Assembly (NCBI RefSeq): GCF_008728515.1
Contig: NC_044976.1
Coordinates: 214,149,467-214,213,466 of the forward strand
Length of the DNA: 64,000 nucleotides
Direction of reading: 5' to 3'
From: Papio anubis
Lineage: Eukaryota > Chordata > Mammalia > Primates > Cercopithecidae
Shown: positions 34,507-45,473 of the stretch, piece after piece
How the letters are laid out: each line of letters starts with the position of its first letter
Position numbering within the stretch: the stretch's first letter is position 1
Notes under the pieces: model-generated
What the model saw: the letters and a program-made list of their open reading frames with translations, nothing else
Database searches by the model: none
What the model was told of the DNA's origin: nothing
Made by a program: the position numbers and the translations under genes

Positions 34507-35885
34507 CTGTGGCCGAGACACGTTTCTGGAATATCTACACCAGAAAACACTCAACCACAGATGGCTGAATAATGAGGCACTACGTTTTTGTTGGTTTTTT
34601 AAACTGGTTAAAAAATTTAAAAAATTTTGTTTAAAACTGGTTTTCAGCTAGAAAGAAGATGGATATGGGAGGAAGAAAAGGTCCCAGGCTGGTCCTAATG
34701 CAGCTCTGCAAGATCAGAGATAAAAGCTGTCACCATGAAATACTGCAAATTCCTAAGCTTGGGGGTGGAGGTGGGGCAGGGAGGGGGCAGTGGCAGAAGG
34801 GACCACCTGCAGGTACTCAAGCCCAGCAATCTAATGCAGCCTGGGTGCTCTCCCTGCATCCAAGGGCCATGTTTCTGCTGAATTGGGGCTTTAGTGCGAG
34901 ACATCTGTTGGTCCAGCAAATCTGGTAGAAGCTACTGCTCTGCTGTTGCCCTGGGAGAGAGCCATTCTAATCAACAGCCAGGAGGAACCAATTGAAGGCT
35001 GATGGCACAGTGCCAAAAAGGTAAGGCTTTGTGTGGGTACCTAAGAGTGAAACTAGGAAGACAGAGGACACATATGACACCACCCTAATAAATTATCTCA
35101 ATAAGTTGAGCATTTACATTATGCTACGTGCTTATACACCAAGCCTGTGTGTGTGTGTAGAGAGGGGTCCGCACAGACTGAGACACAATCTCCGCCAATT
35201 TCCTTAGCCTAGTGAAGAGGAAGTACTGTGGAAGGTCACAAGACAGTTGAAACAAAAAGGCATGGCTACATTCAAATTAAGGGTCAGTGAATCAACTGTA
35301 GTTTGTCTATTTCCTTTCGGAAAGAAACAAACCCAGAAAACATTAAATAGGTGGAATTTCTTACACATTATTCAACAGCACCTCTATTCTAGGATTTGAG
35401 AATTCAGCAATTGGGTATTCTTCTAGCGGTCTCTTCTTTACCAGCCTCTTAGCTTCAACCCCTCCAAGCAGAGAGGGTTCCACTGGGCTGCTACCTATAG
35501 AACAGCTTTTGATTCAGACATCACGGGACACCCCCACCCCCACCCCCAATCAGCTATAGGCAGGATAACAGGATGGCTTTCCTTCTAAGGATGGGGCTGG
35601 CTATGAGGTTTAGTGGCTTTTCTGGTAAAAACGCCTCCCTCTATCACAGACCTATGAAGCAATTTCATCTATCTGGGCAATGGCAAGAATAAAGAAGCTA
35701 GGAAAAATACAAAATGCACCTAACCAACCCCAAGTTACAGAATTACAGAGAATTCTTCCCTATGGGGCACCAGCTCCCGGCCCCGGCTCTCTGGCGTATA
35801 CCTTGTTTTTCCATTTTTCATCTTCCTAGGTTCACTGTTCAAGTATGAGGCATTATGATCCTCCACCTCCCACCCTTCCCCCAGT
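34507..35885. other. Intergenic single-copy stretch
   Basis: 1.38 kb without an Alu. It holds a (gt)n at 35143-35158 and a C-rich (ccccca)n at 35529-35548. No gene recognised. Confidence 0.45.
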
Positions 35886-36145
35886 GATTTTTTTTAAAGA
35901 CAGGGTCTGGCTCTGTTGCCCAGGCTGGACTGCAGTGGTACAATTGTAGCTCACTGCGGCTGAACGCTGGGGCTCAAGCCATCCTCCCACCTCAGCTTCC
36001 CAGGTAGCTGGGACTACAGGTGGGCACCACCACACCCAGGTCAATTTTTAAATTTCTTTGTGGAGAGGAGGGCTCCCCATGTTGTCAGGCTGGTCTTGAA
36101 CGCCTGGCCTCCAACGATCTTCTCACCTTTACCTCCCTAAACGCT
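35886..36145 (-). mobile_element. AluJ-like, diverged
   Basis: agacagggtctggctctgtt onward; the head end has decayed near 36145. Confidence 0.82.
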
Positions 36146-36307
36146 GGCCCCTTCCCCAGCATTGACCCTCTAGGTCAAGGTGGAGGGGAAATCCTTGCCT
36201 GGAAGGCACCAGGGACTCCAAGGCCACCTCAGCAGAGCACCGTCAAGTAGAGAGCTTCCAGGCTCACAGTTTGGCGTTTTTAGCTTGCTAGTGAAAACGG
36301 TAAGCTG

Positions 36308-36625
36308 GGCCGGGTGCGGTGGCTCACGCCTATAATCCCAGCACTTTGGGAGGGCGAGGTAGGTGGATCACCTGAGGTCCGGAGTTCGAGACTAGCCTAA
36401 CCAACCTGAAGAAACTCCGTCTCTACCAAAAATACAAAATTAGCCCGGCATGGTGGCACATGCCTGTAATTCCAGCTACTTGGGAGGCTGAGGCAGGAGC
36501 ATCGCTTGAACCCGGGAGGCGGAGGTTGCGGTGAGCCGAGATGGCACCATTGCACTCCAGCCTGGGCAACAAGAGCGCAACTCCGTCTCAAGAAAGAAAG
36601 AAAGGAAAGAAAAGGAAGAAAAGGG
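36308..36625 (+). mobile_element. AluS with (gaaa)n tail
   Basis: ggccgggtgcggtggctcac to agaaagaaagaaaggaaag. Confidence 0.94.
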
Positions 36626-36744
36626 TAAGCCAGTGAAAAGCTTGCCAGCTTTGGCCCAGGAGGCGGTGAGGGGAGAGGGAGGGTGGATGCTAGTCTGGGG
36701 CCAGCCTGTGGAGAGACCATTATCACGGTTGAGTAACCACCTGT

Positions 36745-36875
36745 AAGGTGTGTCGGGCTTTCAGAGTCCTCACAGCACTTTCACTTCTACTGTTTTACTT
36801 TCATCCTCACAAGTCTGTACAGCCAGAGTATCATTAGCAGGTTTTTATTGATGAGGAAAAGGAAGACGTTAAAGA
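36745..36875 (+). mobile_element. MIR-like fragment
   Basis: Contains the acagcactttcacttc ... catcctcacaagtc ... gatgaggaaaaggaag progression of a MIR; diverged. Confidence 0.5.
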
Positions 36876-37095
36876 CCCATTCGGGAGCCTCCTGGAGTCC
36901 CTTCCCTTTGTTCTTTCAAGTCTAGCACTAGTTTCCAAACTCCCCTGTCCCAACCCCAGCCCAAGCCACCGTTCCTAAATGCCTGTCAACAAAACATAAA
37001 AGTAGAGTTCGCTCACTTCAAAGCGGGATGTGAAGCGCAGCATCCTGCTTTAAACGGTTTTTTGGTTTTTGGTTTTTTTTTTTGTTTTTTTTTTT

Positions 37096-37191
37096 GGACG
37101 GGGCGTGGTAGCTCACGCCTGCAATCCCTGCACTTGGGAGGCTTAGGATCGCTTGACCCCAGGAGTTTGAGTCCAGCCTGGGCAACACAGT
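37096..37191 (+). mobile_element. FLAM-like Alu monomer fragment
   Basis: ggacggggcgtggtagctca to gtccagcctgggcaacaca, bordering the GC-rich block. Confidence 0.8.
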
Positions 37192-37484
37192 TTTGTTTTT
37201 TTGTTTTTTCTGCCTCAAAAAAAATTAAAGGCATTGCAGAGATTGAAAAAGCTTTCCCACCTTCTCCCCTGCAGTGTTTAGAAAGAGACAGTCCGCCCCC
37301 GATTCAGCGGGGGGAACCCAGGGCTCCGCGGCACCCGCAGGCTTCAGTTACTGCACCGAGGTCCTCGGGCCAGAGAGAGGCTGCGAGGACGACGCGGCCG
37401 GTTCAGCGCGCTACGAACCTCAAGATCCATGCACATCCCCCCAACATTCCATGTGCTTTCATTCCTACGGCGCTGGGTTTACTT

Positions 37485-38036
37485 TCATTTATTGCTTTTG
37501 TTGACCAGAAAAAAAAAACAATGCTGAGCGTGCACAGGGGGCGCAAAGGGGGGTCGGCTCCTCGTGGCTGCCCGGCGGCGGGGCTGGCGGGCGGGAGCGG
37601 CCTGCTCCGGCCGCCCGGGGGCGCTGCTCTGGGGTCGGGCCGCGGCCTCGTGGGCGCCCTGCGCGCGGTCCAGCACCAGCAGCGGGATCTCCTCCAGCCG
37701 GTCGGGCCGCTCCTTGCACCGCAGGTAGCGCCGCCTCCACGTCGCCAGCCTCTGGAGCAGCCTCTGCAGGCTCGAGGGGCCCCACAGGCCGCGCTCCGGG
37801 GCCGCCTTGCCAGAGCGCGCGTGAGCTTGCCTGAGCTTCTTCCTGCGCGGGCTGCGGAACAGCCGCCGCCAGCACCAGCAGCCCGAGCAGGAGCCGCCGT
37901 CGCCGGCCACCACGCGCCGCCCGACCGCCTCCGGCTCCCCGCGCGGAGCGGGGCCCCGCTTCAGGCGCGCCGCCTCCTCCAGCAGCTCATGCTGCGCGCC
38001 GCCGCGCCGGGGGCCACCAAGCCGGGGGGCCGCCAT
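37485..38036 (-). CDS. Candidate intronless ORF in a CpG-island-like block, unknown function
   Basis: A 183-codon minus-strand frame starts at the ATG at 38036-38034, which has G at -3 and G at +4 (gggccATGGCG). It runs to a TGA at 37487-37485. An in-frame upstream ATG at 38213 would give 242 residues. The product begins MAAPRLGGPRRGGAQ and has a cysteine/tryptophan cluster (CSGCWCWRRLF), a basic helix-like middle (LQRLLQRLATWRRRYLR), a short hydrophobic motif (EEIPLLVLDRAQ) and an arginine/proline-rich tail ending in four phenylalanines and NKSNK. I recognise no family. AATAAA lies at 37493-37488 on the same strand, overlapping the last codons, with a GT-rich stretch 40-55 bases further on. 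High GC makes long chance frames likely (the opposite strand is also open), so coding status is uncertain. Confidence 0.3.
   Translation of the reverse strand: MAAPRLGGPRRGGAQHELLEEAARLKRGPAPRGEPEAVGRRVVAGDGGSCSGCWCWRRLFRSPRRKKLRQAHARSGKAAPERGLWGPSSLQRLLQRLATWRRRYLRCKERPDRLEEIPLLVLDRAQGAHEAAARPQSSAPGRPEQAAPARQPRRRAATRSRPPFAPPVHAQHCFFFLVNKSNK
37488..37493 (-). terminator. Poly(A) signal at the end of the GC-rich ORF
   Basis: AATAAA on the minus strand directly abuts the TGA of the candidate ORF. The reverse strand downstream reads a G/T-rich stretch (tggaatgttggggggatgtg), typical of a cleavage downstream element. It is consistent with a minus-strand transcript ending near 37465. Confidence 0.4.
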
Positions 38037-38334
38037 GGCCCGCGCAGGCCTCTTCTCCGAGCGCGGGGCCCACGTCTCGGGAACCGTCGGGCTGGACAAC
38101 CCCGCTGCTGCCTCCAGGACTCCAAAGGGCCCCTCGCGTCCTCTCCCGGGAAGGTGCCCACAGGCCCCCTCCACGCGCTTGGGTTGCCCAGGAAACCCCA
38201 ACGGTGACCCCACAATGCCCGGCAGAGCCCTTGCCCTCTGCCGCTGGCGGGGTCACCAGAATCCAACGACCCAAGGAATCCCCCAAATAAGTCGGCCAAA
38301 TTTCGCTGCGAACTGATTTTTCAAATATGGCCTC

Positions 38335-38775
38335 ACCTGGACAAGAAGGAATCTTAGAAGTTCCTGGGGTCCAACTCCGGGTTCACGAAGACACACGGCG
38401 TCCAGGAGCGGGGGCTGCGCAGCCTTCCCTGGGTCAAGGCGTGGCTTTCAGCCTCAGGTGTGCGTGGCGCTGGAGATCTGTATTTTGTGAACTGGTTTCA
38501 GGTGGTCTGCCCTTTTCTGTTAACAGGGAACCAGAATTTCAGGAAAGATCTCAAAACCTAATTTTCTTCATCTGGTCTCACTCAAAGGCCTCGTGTAGGA
38601 TTGATTGATTTTTTTTTAATAATTTTTTTTTCTGATTGCAAACGTAATATTTTTGAAGAAATTTTTGTAAAACTAATACAAAAAATACTCCTTTTTTCTG
38701 CTTTTTTGTATATATTTTCATACTTGTTAATTTTCTCCAATTCCAGGCAAAGTTAAATAATAATAGCTGCTCTGG
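38335..38775. other. Sequence between the CpG block and an Alu monomer
   Basis: Unassigned. T-rich from 38608 to 38715. Confidence 0.4.
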
Positions 38776-38777
38776 GG

Positions 38778-38941
38778 GCTGGTCGCGGCGGCTCATGCCT
38801 GTAATCTCCGCGGTTTAGGAGGCCGAGGTGGGCGGATCACTTGAGCCTAGGAGTTGGAGACCACCCTTGGCAACATGGAGAAACCCTGTCTCTACAAAAA
38901 ATGCAAAAAATTTTCAGGGCATGGGAAAAAAAAAAAAAAAA
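38778..38941 (+). mobile_element. Alu left monomer
   Basis: ggctggtcgcggcggctcat to a poly(A) run at 38925-38941. Confidence 0.88.
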
Positions 38942-38944
38942 GCT

Positions 38945-40005
38945 ACTCTGGGCACAGCCCTGGAGGGAGGGGAGGGCGGTACCCAGAGCTGCTCTGGCAG
39001 CTGACTCCGTGGGGCCCCTCCCCGTGGAGACTGAGTGGGATGAAGGGTCAGGCTATGCACTAAAATACAATGCAAATATTGAAAATAAATTTTTTTAAAA
39101 AATGAAATTGTTGCCCTCCTACCAAATGGGAAATTAATTTTATCACTGAATAGACATGAAGAAACTGGACTTCAAGGTTGTCCATCTCAGTATTCTGGCA
39201 AAAAAAGCATGAAATTGAGCCATTCCTTGCAAAGACCAGGAAATCCAGCATTTCCTACAAGAATAGGGAGTGCTTGGAAAAGAAGAGCTGGCAGAGTATC
39301 TCCAGATGCTGACAAGCTTGTAGGACGTACGCAGGGCTGCTCATGAGGCCAACCAGAGAGCCCCAATTGTGAGTCCTGTCCCTGTCCTTCGGGAGAGGCC
39401 TTGCAGCAGACCCTGGGCCAGCCCTGGGAGGAACACATGTACTCAGGTGTGTCCTTCCTGCATTCCCTTTCACGGTCCTTAAGTGACTACATCACCTAGT
39501 CCAGACCAACGCACTGTGCCCTAAGCAAGGTAGAAGATTTGGGGACAAGCCTGTGCCCATGTTTTCTTGTTTCATTCTTCACAAGGATGAAAACGACTTC
39601 ACACTCCTTAAGTTTGCCCCCACCTCTCTTATTTTCTCCTTAACAACTCATGCACGGAGCAGTGGTGCTGAGGGGCTCTGCTGCTGGCCCTGTTCCGGAT
39701 GGGCAGGGCCCCTGTGGAGGGTAAGTCGAGAGGCAGAGGCCCAGAGGGAAGGTCTGGATGACCTAACCCAGCCTTGAAGTTGCCCGTTTTCATCAGCTCT
39801 TCCCTGTGTACTCAGCACCCTTCCAAGACCATCTGGGCCTGGCCCTTCCACCTTGCTTTGAGGGTCTGCTCTGGGACCCCCACAAGTGAACTCTGTTGAG
39901 GATGCCCACGACCTGAAATGGGTTCTGGAATCTTGGGTCCTCCATGGTCATCCCCACATGTGTCTCCTGCCTTTCTTCTGACAGACTCCACTCCCAGTAG
40001 CAGGG
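38945..40005. other. Intergenic, no recognised content
   Basis: About 1.06 kb single-copy-like, moderately GC-rich; no coding evidence. Confidence 0.4.
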
Positions 40006-40009
40006 ATCA

Positions 40010-40576
40010 ACCTCTGCTCCTTAGAACAGGAAGCTAGGCAGACATGAGCAGGGCAGGAGACCTCCCCTGCCAGGAATGTCAGACAACCACCAGGTGATGG
40101 TCAGGTGGTTGTTACTCTTTCTAACATAATAATTGGTCACAGCAGGCATCAGGAAAAGGTAGGCTCCCAATAGGTAGAAAACACTTAACGCTGGTGATGA
40201 GCAGCTTCCCAATAAGTTCTCAGGAGTTGGGTGAGTAGGTTCAAGTATGTGCACTAAGAGGCAAAGTGGCGGAGTTTAACTGGTATATGACCTTCTAGGA
40301 ACACTCAGCTGACTCAAATGAGTATGCGCACAACTTCAGTAAACACACTGTGCACGCGGCCCCTGCTCTCCAATGCGAGATGCAGCCTAGCACACGCGCA
40401 GACAGCCCACCTCAAGAGAGGAATGGAGAGAAGGAACACAAACCCCCAGAAGCATGCCAACACATAAAATCCCAAGTCAAAGGCTGAACAGTGCACTTGG
40501 ATCGCTCAGGTTGCCCATTTGGCCCTCTTCAACTGTGCTTTACTTCCTTTAGTTCCTGCTCCAATACTATCTTTTA
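40010..40576 (+). mobile_element. Retroviral LTR fossil (ERV1-like)
   Basis: gcaggagacctcccctgcca, taacataataattggtcaca, tttaactggtatatgacctt, catgccaacacataaaatcc and cttcaactgtgctttacttc follow the layout of a class I LTR in sense orientation. It is cut by the Alu at 40577. No internal genes. Confidence 0.6.
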
Positions 40577-40850
40577 TTCCCCACTCTATCACCCAGGCTG
40601 GAGCGCAATGGTGCGAGTTCAGCTCACTGCAACCTCCACCTCTGGGTTCAAGTGTTTCTCCTGCCTCAGTCTTCTGAGTAGCTGAGATTACAGGCACATG
40701 CCACCACGCCCAGCTAATTTTTGTTTTTTTAGTAGAGACGGGGTTTCACCATGTTGGCCAGGATGGTCTCAAACTCCTAATCTCAAGGGATCCACCCGCC
40801 TCGGCCTCCCAAAGTGCTGGGATTACAGTTGTGAGTCACCGCATCCAGCC
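40577..40850 (-). mobile_element. Alu, 3' tail lost
   Basis: ccccactctatcacccaggc to gagtcaccgcatccagcc. Confidence 0.9.
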
Positions 40851-41052
40851 CTACCATCTTCAGCTGAAACAAAGATAGAAGGGTATAGCTGAGGCCAGGA
40901 AAGAGAAAGTGACTAGGATAAAAAGGGTAAAAGAGGGTAAGATTTGTTATGCAGATTAAATCAGTGCCTTCTCCAATAATCAGAGTCTCCAGTGATTCAG
41001 AGTCATCTTTCTCTTTCTAGTACCAGGAGGGAGACACTCTTACAAATGGAGA

Positions 41053-41357
41053 GTATTTATTTATTTATTTATTTATGAGACGTGGATTCGCTCCGTTGCC
41101 CAGGCTGGAGTGCAGTGTCGCGATCTCGGCTCACTGCAACCTCTGCCTCCTGGGTTCAAGCCATTCTCCTGCCTCAGCCTCCCGAGTAACTGGAATTACA
41201 AGCACATGCCACCACACCCAGCTAATTTTTGTATTTTCAGTAGAGACAGGGTTTCACTATATTGGCTAGGCTGGTCTGGAACTCCAGACCTCAGGTGATC
41301 CACCCGCCTCAGCCTCCCAAAGTGCTGAGATTACAGGCGTGAGGCACCAGGCCCGGC
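41053..41357 (-). mobile_element. AluS with (ttta)n tail
   Basis: (tatt)n at 41055-41077; head ggcaccaggcccggc. Confidence 0.93.
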
Positions 41358-41709
41358 TGTATTTTTTTTTTTTTACAAATGTAAATTTCTCTTACAAAAG
41401 GGTAACCACTCTTGTTTTCAGAGCTTCTCCTGTCTCTGCTGTTTCTCAAAACAACCAGCTCAAAATAATCCTTATACCTGAGAAAACAAAAATAGCTCAG
41501 AGATGTCTGAGCTATGTGAAGTGTGCAGGCCCAGATTCACAAGGCTACAGGACTCCAGTTGTGGACCCTTTGCATCCCAGGCTCCTACACATGCCTGGGG
41601 GCAATTATTTAATTTTGTTCCTGACTAGCCTCACCCTTTATCTTCATGTTCTTGGAATTTGTGATACAAAGAACAATGTATGGCCAACCAATAGCTTAAT
41701 GTTACTGTA

Positions 41710-41904
41710 TTTATTTATTTTTTCTTGAGGCGGAGGAGTTTTGTTCTTGTCGCCCAGGCTGGAGTGCAGTGGTGTGATCTCGGCTCACTGCAACCTCCGC
41801 CTCCCGGGTTCAAGGGATTCTCCTGCCTCAGCCTCCCGAGTAGCTGGGACTACAGGCGCCCACCACTATGCCTGGCTAATTTTTTTTTTTTTGTATTTTT
41901 AGTA
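41710..41904 (-). mobile_element. AluS, part 1 (interrupted)
   Basis: Continues at 42234-42333 after an AluYR. Confidence 0.92.
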
Positions 41905-41917
41905 GAAATGGGTTTTC

Positions 41918-42220
41918 GGCCGGGCGCGGTGGCTCAAGCCTGTAATCCCAGCACTTTGGGAGGCCGAGACGGGCGGATCACGAGGTCAGGAGATCGAGAC
42001 CATCCTGGCTAACACAGTGAAACCCTGTCTCTACTAAAAAATACAAAAAAAATAGCCGGGCGAGGTGGCGGGCGCCTGTAGTCCCAGCTATAGGGAGGCT
42101 GAGGCAGGAGAATGGCATAAACCTGGGAGGCGGAGCTTGCAGTGAGCTGAGATCCGGCCACTGCACTCCAGCCTGGGCGACAGTGCGAGACTCCCTCTCA
42201 AAAAAAAAAAAAAAAAAAAA
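41918..42220 (+). mobile_element. AluYR-type insertion inside an AluS, opposite orientation
   Basis: ggctcaagcctgtaatccc, gcgaggtggcgggcgcctg and gagatccggccactgcac. Exact 13-bp duplication gaaatgggttttc at 41905-41917 and 42221-42233. Confidence 0.96.
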
Positions 42221-42233
42221 GAAATGGGTTTTC

Positions 42234-42333
42234 ACCGTGTTGGTCAGGCTGGTCTTGAACTCATGACCTCATGATCTGCCTGCCTTGGCCTCCCAAAGTG
42301 CTGGGATTACAAACATGAGTCATGACACCCAGT
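42234..42333 (-). mobile_element. AluS, part 2
   Basis: Remaining head end, gagtcatgacacccagtc. Confidence 0.9.
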
Positions 42334-42391
42334 CAATTGTAGTGCAAATTCTTGGTAACAATTTAGGAACGGCCTCTTCTTTCTCTTTATT

Positions 42392-42688
42392 TTTTATTCT
42401 TTCTGTTGAGACAAAGTCTTGCTTTGTCGCCCAGGCTGGAGTACAGTGGTGCAGCCTTGGCTCACTGCAACCTCTGTCTCCCAGGTTCACGCCATTCTCC
42501 TGCCTCAGCCTCCCGAGTAACTGGGAATACAGGTGCCTGCCACCACACTTGGCTAATTTTTGTATTTTTAGTAGAGGCGGGTTTCACCATGTTGGCCAAA
42601 CTGGTCTCAAACTCCTGACCTCAAATGATCCACCCAACTCGGCCTTCCAAAGTGTTAAGATTACAGGTGTGAGCCACTGCGTCTGGCC
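42392..42688 (-). mobile_element. AluS in LTR copy A
   Basis: gagacaaagtcttgctttgt to gccactgcgtctggcc. Confidence 0.93.
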
Positions 42689-42879
42689 TTCTTTCCATTA
42701 AAAAACCCACTTGTAACTGCTGCTAATTAGAGTGTATATTCAGGGCAACTTGAATCTATGCTCCCAGATTGCAGTTCTCAAGCTTGGCCCAAATAAACTC
42801 TCTACCTATATATGTTTTGCCTCTGCTTTTTCCTTTTAAGTTGACATATCCAGTGTAGCTGGCAGGATTCAGAGTGACT

Positions 42880-43440
42880 ATCCCCCCACCTCCTCCCCAC
42901 TGAGAAAGGAGAAAGGAAAAATCCGGCCAGGCAGGCAGTTACGGTGGTTCCTCAGTTGAATCCTTCCACAGAACAGCCTGCAGGCACAGATAAGGGAACT
43001 TGCCAAGGGGGCCTTGCCTAAGACGTGCCCACAGCTGCACAGATAAGAAAGGGTACACAGGTGACTTGCCCAGACATGCCCGCAATGGAAATTTCCATCG
43101 CCTGACACATGTGCCATAAGGGGAACAAAGCAATATGGAGTAACTCAAGCTAAGGGCCCACATTCACATTAGGAGGATGGGGCGAAGCTACCAGAAATTG
43201 GCACCGTATGCAAATGAGATGCCCAGCCCTCATCGGTTTCCTATAAAAGCCTTTGCATTCAACTGTAAAAACAGCAACCTTCCTCTGGTTCCCGTCTCTG
43301 CAGCGGAGAGCTTTCTTCTTCCACTTACTAAACGTCTGCTCCAGCCTCACCCTTTGTATCCACACTCCTTAATTCCTTGGTCCTGAGACAAAGGACTCCA
43401 AGTGATACCTCACAACAAGAGGCTGCTACATTGTGGTGCA
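42880..43440 (+). mobile_element. LTR-like element with promoter motifs
   Basis: Contains an octamer ATGCAAAT at 43208-43215 and a TATA box CTATAAAAG at 43241-43249, 26 bases apart, then a pyrimidine-rich stretch and gagacaaaggactccaagtg. This fits the U3/R of a class I ERV LTR in sense orientation. The family is not recognised and the borders are approximate. Confidence 0.5.
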
Positions 43441-43519
43441 GTGGCGAGACTAACGCCACCACTGTTTCTGAAAATGGCCCTTGATACTAGCGTGAACTCT
43501 CTGTCCTCAGGAGTCCTAT

Positions 43520-44389
43520 TGTAAATGCCCAATGGGTTCACCCTGCCTGCTGCCTAGACAGAGCCGATTTATCAAATCCAGGGGAATTACAATAGAGAAA
43601 GAGTTATTCAAGCAAAGCCAGCTTTGCTGGAGACTGGAGTTTTATTATTACTCAAATCAGTCTCCCCCGAGCGTTTGGGGGTCCGAGTTTTTAAGGCTAA
43701 TTTGGTGGGTTGAGGGGAGCCAGTGGGTCAGGAGTGCTGATTGATTGGGTTGGACATGAAACCATCAGGAGTCGAAGCTCTACACTTGTGCTGAGTCAGT
43801 TCCTAGGTGGGGGGTGAGGCCGCAAGATCAGATGAGCCAATTTATTGATCTGGGTGGTACCAGCTGGGTGGTGTCTGCAACATAGCTCAAGCCCTGTTCT
43901 TAGATTCTACAGCAGTGATGTTACCTCCAGGAGCAATCTGGGGAGGGTCAAAATCCCACAGCCTTCAGCTGCATGACTCCTAGACCATCATTTCCAATCT
44001 TCTGATTAGTTTGTTGGTCCCACAAAGGCAGTCTAGTCCCCAGGGAAGAAGGAGCTTTGTTTCCAGAAAGGGCTATCTTCGTTTTAAACTGTAAGTTCCA
44101 CTCGGCTGGGCACGGTGGCTTACACCTGTAATCCCAGCTACTTGGGAGGCTGAGGCAGGAGAATCACTTGAACCCAGGAGGCAGAGGTTACAGTGAGCCA
44201 AGATCGCGCCACTGCACTCCAGCCTGGGTGACAAGAGTGCCACAATGTCTCAAAAAAAAAAAAAAAAGTTCCACTCCAAGTTAGTTCAGCCTACACCCAG
44301 GAATGAACAAGGACAGCCTGGAGGTTAGAAATAAGATGGAAATAAGATGGAGTTGGTTAGGTGAGATCTCTCTCACCACCTCAGTTACA
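43520..44389 (-). mobile_element. LTR fossil, inverted partner 1
   Basis: Reads on the minus strand from TGTAACTGAGG (44389) to ...cccattgggcatttaca (43520), an inverted tgtaa...ttaca terminus pair. It carries (reverse) gagtaataataaaactcc as poly(A) region. An Alu sits at 44104-44265. The same family is at 47005-47579 in the opposite direction. Confidence 0.7.
44104..44265 (+). mobile_element. Half-length Alu with internal deletion
   Basis: Left-arm start joins right arm directly (ctgtaatcccagctacttgg). The repeat aagttccactc at 44093-44103 and 44266-44276 shows it was inserted or fixed as one unit. Confidence 0.93.
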
Positions 44390-44675
44390 ATTTTGCAATG
44401 GCGGGTTTCACTATTGGGTGTTTCTGGTGAGTTCTCCTGAATTCAAACTTCTCACTCTTTGGTTGAAGGTCTAGACTTTACCAGAGCTGTCTTGCAAATG
44501 CTTTCTTGTCTTTGAGCCTGAGGGCCTCAGTCTCTGTCCTCGCACAGGAAATTTGGGTAAAGAGCTATGCAGAGAACTGTCTTTATTCTACCTCTGCCTC
44601 ACAGCAGAGGTTCAAATCAAAGGATTGGCAGTTAGCCACCAGTGGTTTTGTTTTACACAATATGCTTTTTTCTCT
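44390..44675. other. Intergenic, unassigned
   Basis: Between LTR partner 1 and an Alu; no identity seen. Confidence 0.35.
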
Positions 44676-44677
44676 TT

Positions 44678-44969
44678 CTTTCTTTTTGAGACAGAGTCTC
44701 ACTCTGTCATCCAGGCCGGAGTGCAGCGGTGCAATCTTGGCTCACTGCAACCTCCACCTCCTGGGTTCAAGCAATTATCATGCCTCAGCCTCCCAAGTAG
44801 CTGGAATTACAGGCGCATATTACCATGCCCAACTAATTTTTGTATTTTTAGTAGAGATGGTGTTTTGCCATGCTGGTTAGGCTGGTCTTAAGTTCCTGAC
44901 CTCAAGTGATCTGCCTGCCTTGGCCTCCCAAAGTGCTGGGATTACAGGCGTGAGCCACCACGTCCGGCC
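44678..44969 (-). mobile_element. AluS, full length
   Basis: gagacagagtctcactctgt to gccaccacgtccggcc. Confidence 0.94.
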
Positions 44970-45202
44970 TACACAGCATGCTTTTAAGATTACAGCTGTT
45001 TTCTATCACTTGAAAATTCTGACTTAGCCTTTCATTTCTGACCACTTATTCCTAACTGGAAGTATACCCACTTTTTGCTCTCCCAGACAGGTGTGAGGGT
45101 CCAATCCCCCATAACTTGAGCACTCTGCTGCCACCTGGCAGGTATAGTCACATTTTGACCCTAACCACATCCCTGAACTTGGTCATTTTTGAAAAGTTCA
45201 TT

Positions 45203-45473
45203 GGCCGGGCGCGGTGGCTCATGCCTGTAATCCCAGCACTGGGAGGGCCCGAGGCGGATCGAAGTCAGGAGTCAGAGACCATCCTGGCTAACCGGTGAAA
45301 CCCATCTCTACTAAAATACCAAAAATTAACTGGAAGTCTGTAGTCACAGCCTACTCCAGGAGTCTGAGGCAGGAGAATGCGTGAACCGAGGAGGTGGAAC
45401 TGCAGTGAGCCAAGGTCAGCGACACTGCACTCTCTAGCCTGGGCGACAAGTGGGGCCTCTTCTCAAAAAAACA
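45203..45473 (+). mobile_element. Alu with many one- to several-base deletions
   Basis: ggccgggcgcggtggctcat is perfect at the head. Then cagcactgggagggcccgag, gaggcggatcgaagtcagg and gagaatgcgtgaaccg miss bases repeatedly. Confidence 0.85.

Larger units (their letters stand above)
37270..38330. promoter_or_regulatory. CpG-island-like GC-rich block
   Basis: Dense CG dinucleotides and very high GC, with a core at about 37540-38120, stand out sharply from the AT-rich, Alu-dominated surroundings. The block is not an Alu and shows no tandem structure. Such blocks usually mark promoters or first exons, or a retrocopy of a GC-rich gene. It lies about 22 kb downstream of the DESI2 stop. Edges are estimated by eye. 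Confidence 0.7.
41460..42850 (+). mobile_element. LTR fossil, copy A, split by three Alus
   Basis: Pieces 41460-41709, 42334-42390 and 42689-42850. catgttcttggaatttgtga, tcttggtaacaatttaggaa, aactgctgctaattagagtg and cttggcccaaataaactctc (AATAAA at 42792-42797) run in the same order as 52805-53130. It looks ERV1-like; the name is not fixed. Confidence 0.6.

Noticed and set aside
37096..37191. Possible small RNA gene (7SL/tRNA-like A and B boxes)
   Set aside because: The match is to a free left Alu monomer, derived from 7SL, truncated and diverged; no independent RNA gene.
37062..38207. 381-codon plus-strand frame across the GC-rich block
   Set aside because: It starts inside a T-rich Alu border (phenylalanine run), crosses an Alu monomer and is antisense to the better-structured minus frame. 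High GC explains the lack of stops.
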